Source: Phaeocystidibacter luteus (GTDB taxonomy: Bacteria; Bacteroidota; Bacteroidia; Flavobacteriales; Schleiferiaceae). Taken from it: a DNA stretch of 64,000 nucleotides. The number at the start of each line of letters is the position of its first letter. Position 1 is the first letter of the stretch. Both the position numbers and the translations under genes were made by a program. The notes under the pieces were generated by a model. That model saw only the letters and a program-made list of their open reading frames with translations, did no database searches and was not told the DNA's origin. Location: positions 186,001 to 250,000 of the forward strand of contig NZ_WBVO01000001.1 of assembly GCF_008933115.1 (NCBI RefSeq). Direction: 5' to 3'. Shown one piece after another: positions 42,499 to 51,654 of this stretch.

Positions 42499-43674
42499 AT
42501 GGAAGATTTGGGTAATTGTGTTGCCATTATCCCAGTTCGGGGGGGCAGTAAAGGCATTCCAGGAAAGAACATTAAATTGATGGCTGGAAGGCCACTCATC
42601 TATTATTCGCTACGAGCTGCGCTTGAAACGGATTCCATAGATGTAGTTGCTGTGGCTACAGACAGCGAAGAAATAGCTTCTGTCTGCAAAGCACTCTTTC
42701 CCAATTCTGCAAAGTTGATGATCTATAACAGATCTGAGGAATCCGCTACGGATACCGCAAGTACTGAATCCGTTATGCTCGAGTTTGCCGGAAAATATGA
42801 GTTTAATCAACTCATTCTGATCCAAGCGACTTCTCCTTTGGTTACCAGTAATGATCTTCAGTCGGCATGCACCAAGTTTAATGGTGGAGATTTCGGAGGC
42901 TTGCTATCCGTAGTTGAGCAATCGCGATTTTATTGGACGGAAGATGACAACGGCCATGGCAACCCCGTGAATTACGATCCACAAAACCGTCCGCGAAGAC
43001 AAGATTTCAGGCCGGGTTTCGTCGAGAATGGTAGTTTCTACATCACCACAAAGGAATCGCTGCTTCAGTCAAAGTGTCGAATTTCTCACCCTTACGCGCT
43101 TTATCCAATGAGGGTAGAAACGTATTGGGAAATCGATGATATGGATGATTGGAGAATCATAGAGTCAATTATCCGCAGTGAGAAACTCAATTCTCCAACA
43201 GAGCATCTGAGTAACATCAAGTTGCTCGTAATGGACTTTGACGGAGTTTTTACGGACAACAAGGTGATCGTCTTTCAGGATGGAACGGAAGCTGTTATCT
43301 GCGATAGAGGAGATGGAATGGGGTTAAGTACTGTCAAGAAGCTAGGTCTACCTCTCTTGGTTCTATCCAAGGAACGAAACAATGTGCTCGAGTCCAGATG
43401 CAAAAAGCTTGGGATTGAGTGTGTTTATAAGTTGGACGATAAGCTGACCTTTCTGAAGAATCGCTGCGAAGAGATGTCGATTTCACTCGATGAAGTTGCA
43501 TATGTAGGAAATGATATTAACGATATCCCGTGTCTCGAAGCCGTGGGATTAGGCATTGCGGTGGCGGACAGTCATCCCAAAGCTATTGCAGCGGCAGATC
43601 ACATCACTGAAGCCAATGGCGGCAACGGAGCACTTAGAGAGATATGTGACTTACTTGAACCTCACCTTAAATGA
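42499..43674 (+). CDS. CMP-sialic acid synthetase fused to a KdsC-like HAD phosphatase
   Basis: A 391-residue two-domain protein. Residues 1-225 form a CMP-nonulosonate synthetase (AIIPVRGGSKGIPGKNIKLM, LIQATSPLVTSNDL, RPRRQDFRPGFVENGSFYI). Residues 235-391 form a HAD phosphatase of the KdsC/C1.5 type (LLVMDFDGVFTDN with the nucleophile Asp, LLVLSKERN, DDKLTFL, YVGNDINDIPCLEAVGLGIAVAD). The same arrangement occurs in animal CMAS. It could dephosphorylate a nonulosonate-9-phosphate and then activate the sugar. It supplies the second CMP-sugar pool of the locus, distinct from LegF. It overlaps the next gene by ATGA. Confidence 0.9.
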   Translation: MEDLGNCVAIIPVRGGSKGIPGKNIKLMAGRPLIYYSLRAALETDSIDVVAVATDSEEIASVCKALFPNSAKLMIYNRSEESATDTASTESVMLEFAGKYEFNQLILIQATSPLVTSNDLQSACTKFNGGDFGGLLSVVEQSRFYWTEDDNGHGNPVNYDPQNRPRRQDFRPGFVENGSFYITTKESLLQSKCRISHPYALYPMRVETYWEIDDMDDWRIIESIIRSEKLNSPTEHLSNIKLLVMDFDGVFTDNKVIVFQDGTEAVICDRGDGMGLSTVKKLGLPLLVLSKERNNVLESRCKKLGIECVYKLDDKLTFLKNRCEEMSISLDEVAYVGNDINDIPCLEAVGLGIAVADSHPKAIAAADHITEANGGNGALREICDLLEPHLK

Positions 43675-44798
43675 AGCTCAAGGGAATTAAGCGCTCCAAC
43701 TTAGTGCTCTTTGACCCGTTTAGAAGTGAGGTTCTAAAGGACCTACTTCTTCAAGATGCGGAGTACTTCGAGCTAAACACTCGCTTTTCCGAAAGTGAAT
43801 CAAGTTTATATGTGTCGCCTAAGAGTTGGGTGTCTTTTATATGGACGTTACTCTTTAAGACAAGCTCTGTTCCCGGCTTTTCATTGAAGCACAGGGTACT
43901 CTTAGCGTATTACTCCAGTATTTTGTCGGCTAGTGGTGCGTCACGAGTTGTTTCACTTTACGGGGCCACGAACAGGTTTTTTGCAGCCTTGTCTAAACTC
44001 CATCCGCGGGTGAAGTTTGATGCTTTCGTGACCTATCAACTTCACGATCGCTTCCTAGAAGATATCAAAAGCAGTGAAGCACATTTTTATGTGATGGGGG
44101 AATTCGACAAAAGTCAATTGCTCAAAGTAGGAATCGCTGAGGCCAAGGTAAGTGTCATCGGCTCCATTCACTTCAATGCTTTCACCAGAAGTAGCTATTT
44201 CCAAAAGTCTGCAAAGCAGAAATATGACTTGGTCTTGATAAGTCAGTATCAGCACTTTTGGGAAGAAAACACCTGCACAGATATCCGAAGAGTGGCGGAA
44301 AGAATATTCACCCAGATGGTGGATTACCTCAATACCTATCTATCTTCTCATGAGGGCCTTAAGCTGGCCGTAGCACTTCGTCCACAGCCAACCCCTGAGG
44401 CTACAGAGCTTGAAAAAGAGTATTTCAAAGCTCACTTAAACGGTTCATACTCTATTGAATACGTTTCTAATGTTCCAGGAGAATTCACGTCGTATCAAAC
44501 AATAATGAATTCTACTGCTGTTGTGAGCCATTATTCCACAATTGCTTTCGAAGCGTTGGCCGTACATAAACCAGTAGTATTCTGTCAGTTCTACGATTAT
44601 TCCGCCAAATTCAGAATACCAAGTGATTTACCGTTCGTCATTCGAGAACCAAATTATGCACAATTCGAGTCAGCCATATCTTCGGTATTGTCGCCAAAGA
44701 TGAATGGTGAATTCGACTTTGATGCTCTCTCAAGAAGATACAATTCATTGCCTGGTGATGAAGGAATGGATGAACTAGCCAAAAAACTCTCTAGATAA
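43671..44798 (+). CDS. Putative GT-B-type transferase of surface carbohydrate
   Basis: A 375-residue protein without clear membrane helices. The C-terminal half has STAVVSHYSTIAFEALAVHKPVVFCQFYDYS, resembling the donor-binding part of CDP-glycerol-type and related GT-B transferases that use CMP- or CDP-activated donors. The N-terminal half is not recognised. Its position right after the CMP-synthetase fusion and before another candidate transferase suggests it transfers a CMP-activated nonulosonic acid. The family assignment is tentative; it could also be a glycerophosphotransferase-like enzyme. Confidence 0.55.
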   Translation: MKLKGIKRSNLVLFDPFRSEVLKDLLLQDAEYFELNTRFSESESSLYVSPKSWVSFIWTLLFKTSSVPGFSLKHRVLLAYYSSILSASGASRVVSLYGATNRFFAALSKLHPRVKFDAFVTYQLHDRFLEDIKSSEAHFYVMGEFDKSQLLKVGIAEAKVSVIGSIHFNAFTRSSYFQKSAKQKYDLVLISQYQHFWEENTCTDIRRVAERIFTQMVDYLNTYLSSHEGLKLAVALRPQPTPEATELEKEYFKAHLNGSYSIEYVSNVPGEFTSYQTIMNSTAVVSHYSTIAFEALAVHKPVVFCQFYDYSAKFRIPSDLPFVIREPNYAQFESAISSVLSPKMNGEFDFDALSRRYNSLPGDEGMDELAKKLSR

Positions 44799-45676
44799 TG
44801 TACAGATTAAAGGTTCTCTTGCATCGAGTGCTAGACATCTTTCCAGGACTATATGCACGCGTCCTATACAACGGTAAGAAGAGAACGAATGCGTCTATTC
44901 TCGAGGAGCTAAAGGCATCTCAAATTGCTGAAGATGTACTTTCATTAAAAACTCTTCCAATGAAAGGAGATACTTGCTTCATCTTGGGGTCAGGAGCAAG
45001 TGTGAACGATTTGGACAAGAGTGAATGGGAGATGATTTCCTCTAATTTCTCAATCGGATTCAACTTTTCCTTTCTGATGGAGCACGTGCCAGATTTATAC
45101 TTCATCGAGCTGGCTAAAGACGATAGGGGGTTAGCCTCTAAACTTATAGAACGCAAGGAAACTTATCAAAACGTCCCTGTCGCAATTAAAGGTTTGATAT
45201 CCTCATCTAAACTCGACTGGGCCAAGGATAAAATCAAAACATTGACTCGAGAGGTGGGCGCCAAAGTTATTATGGAATCAGCCCTACCTTCCACCAGCGA
45301 AGCCGCATTGAGAAAGGGGCTTCATCAATTATATAACCGCGGTAAGGTTGAACGTGACATGGATGTGCTCGTTCAAAGCAAGGCATCCATTTCCATGATG
45401 ATTGATATCGCAGCCAGACTAGGGTACAGGAAGGTTGTGTTGTTAGGTATTGACTTGCAAGGACCGTACTTTTACGAAGAAACTAATGAGGATGTAGAAA
45501 CGGGCCAAGAATCCGGTACACTTCTCATTCAAAGGGAATCTGCCTCAGAGATGAGCATTGCCCAAATATTAAAGATTCAATCTGAATTCCTTCAAGAAAA
45601 TAAGGGAGTTACAGTGTATGCTGGGTCTGTGAAATCATTGCTCAGAGAGTTCATGCCTATATTTTCGTTTGAATGA
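44798..45676 (+). CDS. Putative sialyltransferase-like protein (GT42/DUF115-type fold)
   Basis: A 292-residue cytoplasmic protein. The segment CFILGSGASVNDLDKSEW (about residues 60-77) has the layout of the CMP-binding start of Campylobacter Cst sialyltransferases and of DUF115/Maf proteins (GxGxSL-D pattern). Later IAARLGYRKVVLLGIDLQG matches the ALxxGYxxIYLxGIDF element of the same group. It follows the CMP-nonulosonate genes with a one-base overlap, so transfer of a legionaminic or sialic-type acid is the best guess. The catalytic residues cannot be assigned by eye. The family is not certain. Confidence 0.6.
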   Translation: MYRLKVLLHRVLDIFPGLYARVLYNGKKRTNASILEELKASQIAEDVLSLKTLPMKGDTCFILGSGASVNDLDKSEWEMISSNFSIGFNFSFLMEHVPDLYFIELAKDDRGLASKLIERKETYQNVPVAIKGLISSSKLDWAKDKIKTLTREVGAKVIMESALPSTSEAALRKGLHQLYNRGKVERDMDVLVQSKASISMMIDIAARLGYRKVVLLGIDLQGPYFYEETNEDVETGQESGTLLIQRESASEMSIAQILKIQSEFLQENKGVTVYAGSVKSLLREFMPIFSFE

Positions 45677-46794
45677 TAAAGCTGTCAAAAGCTGTTGTAT
45701 GGCTCTATTTTATGTTTGTCGCTCTCGTAGTTGGCAAACAGCTTCCTTTGGGGATAAGTGAGATTGTCTTTAACAGAGGGACGCAGATAATTGGACTCCT
45801 TCTATTCGTAGGATTGATGCGTTACAATAGGCTGCTTGGGTTCTTGTCCAAGCGAGCCGTTCGCAACATCAATCTAGGCGTCTTTTTCGCATTCTTAGGT
45901 TCGCTTCTGGCAGGGGTATTCAAGGGGCAAACGTTGAACTTTCTTGTGATATTCAACGTCTTAGGCTTCATTGGGTTTGGAATCTACACAGCATATTTCT
46001 TTAGGAGGAAAGTATTCTTCAAGCGTCTCTTTTATATCCTATCCTTTTACTTTGTCATTCTCATCGTAAATGGAGTGAGCATCAAGGTTTGGCTGAACGG
46101 TAGTTACAATCACATTTCCGTAGTGACCTTGTTCCTTGTATCGATGTATTATATCGAGAAAGACCGCTCAAAGGATGACAAATCCATTGGATTAGTTCCA
46201 GCTGGGTTGACCGTCGTGTTCTGTCTTGTATCCACAGGACGTTCGGCAATTCTGTCTTCTGGGCTCTTGCTCGCCCTTGCTTATTTGCACGACTACATTT
46301 CTCCAAAACGTGGTGCTCGAGCGGTAGTCATCATTGCCATTGCTCTCTATCTAATCAATGCATACTTGCTTGATGTAATTCTTGATTATTCCGAAAAGTT
46401 CCAGGAGCAAGGCTTCACGGAAGAAGGTCGACTTATTGTCTTTAGCCAGTTTCTTACAGATATTGGAGAATGGCGGTCGTTGTTCTTTGGGGTTAACTAT
46501 AACAGGCTTTATGAAGAACAGAATCTAACCATTCACAACTCCTACTTGTCAATGCATTCGAGATTCGGGATCGTTGCCATCGTGTTTTTCGTGATGACGG
46601 CTAAACTAATTCGACGTTCATATAAGTACTACAAACTTGGATTGGTATTACTGCTTCCCATTTTACTTCGATCCTTCACAGACACCATCTTAATCTCCGA
46701 CGGATTCTTAATGGGGTCACTTTATTTCGCCATCTTCTTTATAACGAATAAGAAGAGAAACGAAGCACAGCAAATAGATTTCGCTCATGCGTAA
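45673..46794 (+). CDS. Wzy-like polysaccharide polymerase
   Basis: A 373-residue inner-membrane protein with about ten hydrophobic segments and one larger loop before the last helices (around residues 240-290, with YSEKFQEQGFTEEGRLIVF and NLTIHNSYLSMHSRFG). The loop's HNSYLSMHSRFG pattern matches the O-antigen polymerase/ligase family, where this motif precedes a transmembrane helix. It should join repeat units on the periplasmic side. It overlaps the upstream gene by ATGA and the downstream glycosyltransferase by 8 bases. It is the only polymerase candidate in the locus. Confidence 0.82.
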   Translation: MIKLSKAVVWLYFMFVALVVGKQLPLGISEIVFNRGTQIIGLLLFVGLMRYNRLLGFLSKRAVRNINLGVFFAFLGSLLAGVFKGQTLNFLVIFNVLGFIGFGIYTAYFFRRKVFFKRLFYILSFYFVILIVNGVSIKVWLNGSYNHISVVTLFLVSMYYIEKDRSKDDKSIGLVPAGLTVVFCLVSTGRSAILSSGLLLALAYLHDYISPKRGARAVVIIAIALYLINAYLLDVILDYSEKFQEQGFTEEGRLIVFSQFLTDIGEWRSLFFGVNYNRLYEEQNLTIHNSYLSMHSRFGIVAIVFFVMTAKLIRRSYKYYKLGLVLLLPILLRSFTDTILISDGFLMGSLYFAIFFITNKKRNEAQQIDFAHA

Positions 46795-47872
46795 ATTCCT
46801 GTTTGTATTGCCATCAGATGATATGGGGGGGGCAGAGGGAGTTCAGCAGTCTCTCGCAAAACACCTCATCAAGGAAGGTCATGATGTGCGTGTTTTAATT
46901 CTTACTCGAGCAAGAACAAATGCTTGGAGTTCTTTCGGAGAGCGAATCTCCTATCTCAATACCGGTAGCGTTTACGTGGGACTGCTACTTCTTCTCACGT
47001 ATCGTTTTGGCGGAACATTCGACCTTGTTTTCTCAAGTCAGGTATATGTGAACGGGGCCCTTGGCTTACTCCGAAAGTTGGGCGTACTCAAAACCAAGTA
47101 CTTAATCCTCAGGGAGTCAACCTCCGTTTTTCTGCGATATCCAAAGGGACTCAAGCGTATGAGTTTTACCACCTTCTACAAGCTAGGGTATAGGAATTCA
47201 GATTTGGTCATTCATCAATCTAAACGGATGCTCACTCAATTGAAGGATTCATTACCAGAGCTGAGCAACCTCAATCATCAGGTTATCCCAAATCCTATTG
47301 ATTTAGTTGAGGTTCGTGAATTGGCAGATCACCCCGCAGACCTTCCTAACTTCCAATTCATACTTGGTGTTGGCCGCCTCATTCACGCTAAAGGGTACGA
47401 TATAGCCATCAAGGCATTTGCAACCTTGACGAAAACGCATCCTGATTTGCATTACGTTATTCTCGGAGACGGCAACTTGAAAGAGGAATTGATGGAATTA
47501 GGAGAATCCTTAGGTATTGCCGAGCGTCTTCACTTTCTAGGTCACGTTGCCAATCCATTCCCTTACATGAAAGCCGCCCGATTGTGTGTCATGTCTTCGC
47601 GAATTGAAGGGTATCCAAACGTTCTTCTTCAAATGTTGGCCTTGAACCCGCATGTGATGTCTACAAACTGTGCAGGTGGCGTTGATGAATTGCCCTTGCA
47701 CGGGGTAGCTCCTACCGATGATGTTGATGGATTGCTAAATCAAATGAATCAGGCCCTCCTCGGTCCACCCCTTAATGCAGAAGAAGTTGAAAGAGAGCTT
47801 CAATCGAGAGGACCTGGCAAGTTCATGGAGCAGATTATGGAGTACTTGACCGTAAGTCCAGAGGGTAAATGA
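46787..47872 (+). CDS. Family 4 glycosyltransferase
   Basis: A 361-residue retaining GT-B glycosyltransferase acting at the cytoplasmic membrane face. The N-terminal acceptor motif is GGAEGVQQSLAKHLIKEGH. In the C-terminal half, FILGVGRLIHAKGYDIAIKAFATL and LHFLGHV lead to SSRIEGYPNVLLQMLALN, where the EGYPNVLLQ segment is the GT4 donor-binding E-x7-E region. The donor and acceptor are unknown. A 139-bp gap follows, the longest in this part of the locus. Confidence 0.88.
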   Translation: MRKFLFVLPSDDMGGAEGVQQSLAKHLIKEGHDVRVLILTRARTNAWSSFGERISYLNTGSVYVGLLLLLTYRFGGTFDLVFSSQVYVNGALGLLRKLGVLKTKYLILRESTSVFLRYPKGLKRMSFTTFYKLGYRNSDLVIHQSKRMLTQLKDSLPELSNLNHQVIPNPIDLVEVRELADHPADLPNFQFILGVGRLIHAKGYDIAIKAFATLTKTHPDLHYVILGDGNLKEELMELGESLGIAERLHFLGHVANPFPYMKAARLCVMSSRIEGYPNVLLQMLALNPHVMSTNCAGGVDELPLHGVAPTDDVDGLLNQMNQALLGPPLNAEEVERELQSRGPGKFMEQIMEYLTVSPEGK

Positions 47873-48011
47873 TTGCGATTTCCGAATTGCCACCCTACAT
47901 CGCTTGTTGATACTTACCAATTGACCTAATATTGTACTGCTGAACGGTGGCTCTCAGAATCCCCAAATGGAGCATCTGGTAATGAGCACTACGAAAGGAA
48001 ATACAATTTTC
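47873..48011. other. Short intergenic gap
   Basis: A 139-bp gap between two glycosyltransferase genes. TAATATTG at 47927-47934 is one base off the TAnnTTTG element and has TTG about 17-20 bases upstream, so a weak internal promoter is possible. Nothing else is recognisable. Confidence 0.35.
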
Positions 48012-49181
48012 ATGGACAAACCTATACTTGTTAGAATTACCACCATTCCAATTTCATTTATAGGATTGTTGCGTGGACAACTCAAGTTCATGGGGGAGTT
48101 CTTTCAGGTGCATGCCGTTTCATCAAAGGATAAAGAGCTTGAACGCGTAGCTAATGAGGAATTGGCGACCGTTCATGGAGTGGATATGAAACGGGAACCG
48201 GCTCCAATAAACGACTTGAAATCTCTTTTCGCGATGAGAGGGGTTCTCAAGAGGATTCAACCGCACATTGTTCATACGCACACGCCAAAAGCCGGACTTA
48301 TCGGTATGGCAGCATCCTATTTTCTTCGCACACCTATTCGACTACACACCGTAGCCGGAATTCCTTGGATGGAGTCTACTGGTGCGAAGAGAAAAGTGTT
48401 GAAGTTCGTTGAAAAATTGACTTACAGCCTCGCAACGCACGTGTATTCTAATTCACACGAAATGCGCGCATTTATCCTCGATAATAAGCTGGCTAAACCA
48501 GAAAAAGTAAGTGTGATTGCCAATGGAAGTAGCAATGGAATTGATGTGAGTCGATTCGATCGACTTCCCGAGGTTATGAAAGCGAGTGCAGAACTGAGCG
48601 AGAAATATAAGCTAGAGGGATACCGTGTCATAGTCTTCGTAGGACGGCTTGTGAAGGACAAAGGAATCGAGGAATTGCTGGAGTCTTACCTCAAGCTTGT
48701 GGAGCATCATAAAATCAAGTTACTATTGGTAGGGTCGTACGAGTTTGATCGTGACCCACTGTCGGATTGGGCCATGGATTTGATTCAGAATGATTCCAAC
48801 ATCCTCACTAGCGGCTTTGTGAATGACGTAAGGCCGTACATGGCTGTCAGCGAGTTCCTCGCATTTCCATCCTATCGCGAAGGCTTTCCGAATGTGCCTA
48901 TGCAGGCAGGGGCGATGGGTTTGCCCTCGATTGTATCTAATATCAATGGATGCAATGAAATTATTGAACATGAAAAGAATGGATTAATCATTCCTGCTAA
49001 AAGTGCGGATGCGCTACATGATTCAATGCAACTTTTATTGCAAAATGATGAGCTATTACGAGACATGGCATCAAATTCAAGACCTATGATTGAGGATAGA
49101 TATGATCAAAAGGTAATTTGGAATGGGCTGCTCGCTGAGTATCGAAAACATCTAAAGAATGCAGGCATACCTACTGTTTAA
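48012..49181 (+). CDS. Family 4 glycosyltransferase (PglA-like position)
   Basis: A 389-residue GT-B enzyme. The start is [23 protein letters not shown], followed by [24 protein letters not shown], a hallmark of transferases adding the second sugar to undecaprenyl-linked HexNAc units. The C-terminal domain has [21 protein letters not shown] and [20 protein letters not shown]. The ATG at 48012 was chosen because the conserved N-terminal strand starts there; an in-frame ATG at 47967 adds 15 unlikely residues. Its 3' end overlaps the pglC-like gene by 23 bases, matching the common GT4-PglC-PglD-PglE order. Confidence 0.88.
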   Translation: MDKPILVRITTIPISFIGLLRGQLKFMGEFFQVHAVSSKDKELERVANEELATVHGVDMKREPAPINDLKSLFAMRGVLKRIQPHIVHTHTPKAGLIGMAASYFLRTPIRLHTVAGIPWMESTGAKRKVLKFVEKLTYSLATHVYSNSHEMRAFILDNKLAKPEKVSVIANGSSNGIDVSRFDRLPEVMKASAELSEKYKLEGYRVIVFVGRLVKDKGIEELLESYLKLVEHHKIKLLLVGSYEFDRDPLSDWAMDLIQNDSNILTSGFVNDVRPYMAVSEFLAFPSYREGFPNVPMQAGAMGLPSIVSNINGCNEIIEHEKNGLIIPAKSADALHDSMQLLLQNDELLRDMASNSRPMIEDRYDQKVIWNGLLAEYRKHLKNAGIPTV

Positions 49182-49767
49182 GCGGTTCTGTGATTTTGTC
49201 GTAGCTACAATCGTACTGCTACTTGCATCACCTTTTCTGATTTTGATAATCGGAGCCTTGTATGTTTTGAATGACGGGAAGCCGTTTTTCACCCAAAGCA
49301 GGCCGGGCAAGAATGGGGTGGTTTTTAAGTTGATTAAGCTTAAGACAATGCGAGACACGGTAGATGCAAATGGCGATTTATTGCCCGATCATGAGCGGGT
49401 CACCAGATTAGGAAGCATAATTCGCAGTCTATCGCTAGATGAGTTACCGCAGTTGATTAATGTAATCAAGGGCGAGATGAGCCTTGTAGGACCACGCCCC
49501 TTACTTGTACGATACTTAGAATTGTACAGCCCTGAACAGAGTAGAAGACACGAAGTTCGTCCGGGTATCACGGGATGGGCTCAAGTGAATGGCAGAAATG
49601 CCCTTTCTTGGACCAAGAAATTTGAATTGGATGTGTATTATGTGGATAACATCGGGTTTCTACTAGATTTGAAAATTCTGCTACTCACCATTGTGAAGGT
49701 TCTCAACCGAAAGGGTGTTAATAGTGACGCCACAACCACTATGGCTCCATTCACAGGAAAAGAATAA
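49159..49767 (+). CDS. pglC: Undecaprenyl-phosphate sugar-1-phosphate transferase (PglC-like)
   Basis: A 202-residue monotopic phosphoglycosyl transferase that starts lipid-linked repeat units. It has a single N-terminal hydrophobic hairpin ([23 protein letters not shown]), then [21 protein letters not shown], the catalytic Asp-Glu in [26 protein letters not shown], and [18 protein letters not shown]. The length fits the small PglC type rather than the long WbaP type. Next to PglD and PglE it probably transfers diNAc-bacillosamine phosphate. It overlaps the upstream GT gene by 23 bases. Confidence 0.92.
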   Translation: MQAYLLFKRFCDFVVATIVLLLASPFLILIIGALYVLNDGKPFFTQSRPGKNGVVFKLIKLKTMRDTVDANGDLLPDHERVTRLGSIIRSLSLDELPQLINVIKGEMSLVGPRPLLVRYLELYSPEQSRRHEVRPGITGWAQVNGRNALSWTKKFELDVYYVDNIGFLLDLKILLLTIVKVLNRKGVNSDATTTMAPFTGKE

Positions 49768-49773
49768 TTGATT

Positions 49774-50427
49774 ATGAAAGACATTGCAATTTTTGGTGCA
49801 GGAGGATTCGGACGAGAGGTTGCTCTATTGATTGATGACATCAACCAAAAGTCTGATACCTTCAATTTCATTGGCTATTTTGATGATGGCGTTGAAAAAG
49901 GCACGCTTGTAAATGGTCATCCTGTATTGGGGGGAATGGCAGAACTCAATTCCCACGAGGGTAATGTCGGACTTGTTCTAGCCATTGGGGACTGCAAGAC
50001 AAAGAAGATAATCCATGAAAAGATTACCAATTCGAACGTATCATACCCAACGCTCATTCATCCGTCCGCCATATTGAGAGGAGAATTCGAAAACAAAATT
50101 GGCGAAGGTTCAATCGTGTGCGCTGGCTGTATAATTACAGTGAATACAGTTATTGGAAACCACGTCATTCTCAATTTGAGCTGCACCGTTGGGCATGATG
50201 CTACAATTGGAGATTATTCATCTTTCATGCCTTCAACAAATATCTCTGGAGAGGTAAATGTAGGCAGTGGCGTATTTGTGGGTACGGGAACCAAAATCAT
50301 TAACCTTGTTGATATAGGCGACAACACCTTAATCGGAGCGGGGTCTGTCGTAACCAAGACTATCCCGAGCAATTGCACGGCTGTAGGCATTCCAGCAAAA
50401 CCAATAAAATTCCATGAGCAAAACTAA
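49774..50427 (+). CDS. pglD: PglD-like sugar N-acetyltransferase
   Basis: A 217-residue NeuD/PglD-family acetyltransferase acetylating the 4-amino group of UDP-4-amino-4,6-dideoxy-GlcNAc. The start IAIFGAGGFGREVALLIDD gives the nucleotide-sugar domain. The left-handed beta-helix follows (IHPSAILRGEFENKIGEGSIVCAGCIITVNTVIGNHVILNL), with the likely catalytic His in CTVGHDATIGDYS, and the end GIPAKPIKFHEQ. The ATG at 49774 was preferred to a TTG at 49768. It overlaps the aminotransferase gene by 14 bases. It is the second such enzyme here, besides LegH. Confidence 0.9.
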   Translation: MKDIAIFGAGGFGREVALLIDDINQKSDTFNFIGYFDDGVEKGTLVNGHPVLGGMAELNSHEGNVGLVLAIGDCKTKKIIHEKITNSNVSYPTLIHPSAILRGEFENKIGEGSIVCAGCIITVNTVIGNHVILNLSCTVGHDATIGDYSSFMPSTNISGEVNVGSGVFVGTGTKIINLVDIGDNTLIGAGSVVTKTIPSNCTAVGIPAKPIKFHEQN

Positions 50428-51568
50428 AATCTGGCTTTCAGCTCCCCACATGGGCGGAGAAGAACAGTCTTTCATAGCTGAGGCGTTTGACACAAATTGG
50501 ATTGCACCCTTGGGTCCCAATGTTACAGGCTTCGAGGAAGATTTACAATCATACAACGGGGTGGGTCATGCTGCAGCATTGTCGTCCGGTACAGCTGCAT
50601 TGCATTTAGGGCTAAAGCTACTTGGTGTTGGAAGAGGTGACCTAGTTTTGGTTCAATCCTTTACTTTCTGCGCTTCCGCGCATCCTGTGATGTATTCTGA
50701 GGCTACGCCCGTATTTATCGACTCTGAACCGGATACATGGAATATGTGTCCAGTTAATCTCAGAAAAGCCATTGAAGCCATTCAGAATAGAGGAGAACTT
50801 CACAAAGTGAAAGCCATCCTACCAGTACACTTATATGGTATGCCGGCTAAGCTAAATGAACTGAAAGCTATCTCTGAAGAATACTCGATTCCAATCCTTG
50901 AAGATGCGGCAGAATCGCTCGGTTCAACGTACAACGGTAAATACACGGGAACGTTCGGAGAGCTTGGAGTTTACTCGTTCAACGGGAACAAGATTATAAC
51001 AACGAGTGGAGGAGGAGCACTCGTTTCGAATAATGAAGCGCATATCGCAAAGGCTCGATATTTGGCCACCCAAGCTAGAGAACCCGCACCACATTATGAA
51101 CATGTTGAGGTAGGATACAACTACAGATTATCCAATATTCTGGCTGGTATCGGGCGAGGGCAAATGAAAGTGCTCAACGAACGAATTAAACAACGTCGCT
51201 CTGTGTTTTCTAAATATGTGACTTACTTTGAGAACCTCACTGATAAAGGCTACTCCATAGAGTTTCAGGTAGAACCAGCAGGGGTGTTTGCCAACCGCTG
51301 GTTGTCTGCAATCCTAATTGACCCTGCTAAAAACAAGGGCATAGATAGGGAGACCCTAAGACTCGCTTTTGAACAAGAGAATATCGAGGCGAGACCCCTG
51401 TGGAAGCCGATGCATTTGCAGCCTGTTTATTCAAATTCTGAGTTTTTTGGCGATCGTGTAGCAGAAGATCTCTTTGCACATGGTTTGTGCTTGCCGTCTT
51501 GTTCGAGCATGACGGATTCTGATTGGGATCGCATCGTTGCTGTCCTAGATCAAGTTTTTGAGGGATAA
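50414..51568 (+). CDS. pglE: PglE-like PLP aminotransferase
   Basis: A 384-residue DegT/DnrJ-family enzyme making UDP-4-amino-4,6-dideoxy-GlcNAc from the 4-keto sugar produced by PglF. The N-terminus IWLSAPHMGGEEQSFIAEAFDTNWIAPLGPNV is diagnostic of PglE. LEDAAESLGSTYNGKYTGTFGELGVYSFNGNKII contains the PLP lysine, followed by TSGGGAL. Its partner dehydratase PglF is 5 kb downstream at 56541, beyond an interruption. It overlaps pglD. Confidence 0.92.
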   Translation: MSKTKIWLSAPHMGGEEQSFIAEAFDTNWIAPLGPNVTGFEEDLQSYNGVGHAAALSSGTAALHLGLKLLGVGRGDLVLVQSFTFCASAHPVMYSEATPVFIDSEPDTWNMCPVNLRKAIEAIQNRGELHKVKAILPVHLYGMPAKLNELKAISEEYSIPILEDAAESLGSTYNGKYTGTFGELGVYSFNGNKIITTSGGGALVSNNEAHIAKARYLATQAREPAPHYEHVEVGYNYRLSNILAGIGRGQMKVLNERIKQRRSVFSKYVTYFENLTDKGYSIEFQVEPAGVFANRWLSAILIDPAKNKGIDRETLRLAFEQENIEARPLWKPMHLQPVYSNSEFFGDRVAEDLFAHGLCLPSCSSMTDSDWDRIVAVLDQVFEG

Positions 51569-51625
51569 GTCAAATTAGAATTCCGAAAATTCCCGAACTC
51601 GTAGGCGGTAGCTCCTCATGGTGTT

Positions 51626-51633
51626 TATCTTTG
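51626..51633 (+). promoter_or_regulatory. -7 element before the epimerase gene
   Basis: TATCTTTG matches TAnnTTTG exactly and ends 21 bases before the ATG at 51655. No TTG lies 19 bases upstream. The 86-base gap after pglE supports a separate promoter. Confidence 0.55.
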
Positions 51634-51654
51634 CGAACCTAACATCAAGAACCT

